Assembly: GCF_025950235.1 (NCBI RefSeq)
Contig: NZ_JAPDDT010000002.1
Location: 434,001 to 498,000, forward strand
Reading direction: 5' to 3'
Source: Luteolibacter arcticus
Lineage (GTDB): Bacteria; Verrucomicrobiota; Verrucomicrobiia; Verrucomicrobiales; Akkermansiaceae
Length of the DNA: 64,000 nt
The notes under the pieces: model-generated
What the model saw: only the letters and a program-made list of their open reading frames with translations
Told to the model about the DNA's origin: nothing
The model's database searches: none
Shown: in pieces, positions 63,885 to 64,000 of the stretch
Numbering within the stretch: the stretch's first letter is position 1
Layout: the number at the start of each line of letters is the position of its first letter
Position numbers and translations under genes: made by a program

Positions 63885-64000
63885 CGGCCGTCGGCGAGGC
63901 GCTCGGCCAGCATCGAGGGCAGGCCGGCATCGAGGATCTTCCGCTGGGTGGTGGCGATGTCGTACTCGACGCGGCGGAAGACGACCAGCTTGTGGTCGAG
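63881..64000 (-). CDS. C-terminus of an unidentified gene (partial)
   Basis: Only the last 39 residues are in the window, ending RKILDAGLPSMLAERLADGR. The stop overlaps the mutT start (ATGA), so the gene is the upstream member of the mutT operon. No motif permits identification. Confidence 0.6.
   Translation of the reverse strand, partial: LDHKLVVFRRVEYDIATTQRKILDAGLPSMLAERLADGR

Overview
The window looks like a chromosomal segment of a Gram-negative bacterium of the phylum Verrucomicrobiota, probably family Verrucomicrobiaceae (Luteolibacter/Haloferula-like). The grounds are high GC, lipid A and lipoprotein genes (lpxK, lspA), several secreted proteins of kinds common in that phylum (a TIGR02597-like protein, C-terminal stretches of the DxDGDGLTNLLEY type), a GFTLVELL pseudopilin, a long 2-isopropylmalate synthase, and a recQ promoter carrying a near match to the LexA box reported for Verrucomicrobia. 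The assignment is inferred from gene content; no rRNA or tRNA gene was found.

Layout. 1-3.3 kb: partial AI-2E-type permease and recQ. 3.5-8.2 kb: suf Fe-S assembly operon (Irr-like Fur-family regulator, sufC, sufB, sufD) with a small-protein/nucleotidyltransferase pair inserted between sufB and sufD. 8.2-15 kb: ankyrin-type secreted protein, a five-gene membrane operon (DCC thiol protein, three small membrane proteins, MBOAT acyltransferase) behind an 18-bp palindrome, then an adenylation/carrier/acyltransferase-3 fusion. 15-24 kb: transglutaminase-like membrane protein, Cys-cluster protein, recJ, YbaK-type deacylase, lpxK, a conserved MCCFSG protein. 24-35 kb: YdeP-type molybdopterin oxidoreductase, secreted proteins, prolyl oligopeptidase, and a large cell-surface protein with InlB-B-like repeats. 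34.5-40.6 kb: an IspH-like pseudoenzyme lacking its Fe-S cysteines, a GH76 glycosidase, a trypsin-like lipoprotein, a B12/radical-SAM protein.

40.7-47.3 kb is the most interesting part: a complete retron locus. It encodes a WGR plus ARM/HEAT-type helical protein, a winged-helix/SWIM zinc-finger protein, a structured msr-msd RNA with matching a1/a2 repeats, and a retron reverse transcriptase with the NAxxH, YADD and VTG motifs. The gene set corresponds to what I recall as type XIII retrons (ARM + WHSWIM + RT), a class thought to act in anti-phage defence and little studied.

48.4-64 kb is mostly housekeeping: ileS-lspA, terC, an alpha/beta hydrolase, a pseudopilin, rph, leuA, a TPM-domain protein, DUF2062, uppP, an M23 peptidase, a thermonuclease-like protein, a lipoprotein and mutT. 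Two copies of a ~115-bp element with ~25-bp terminal inverted repeats (38.8 and 54.1 kb) form a MITE/REP-like family.
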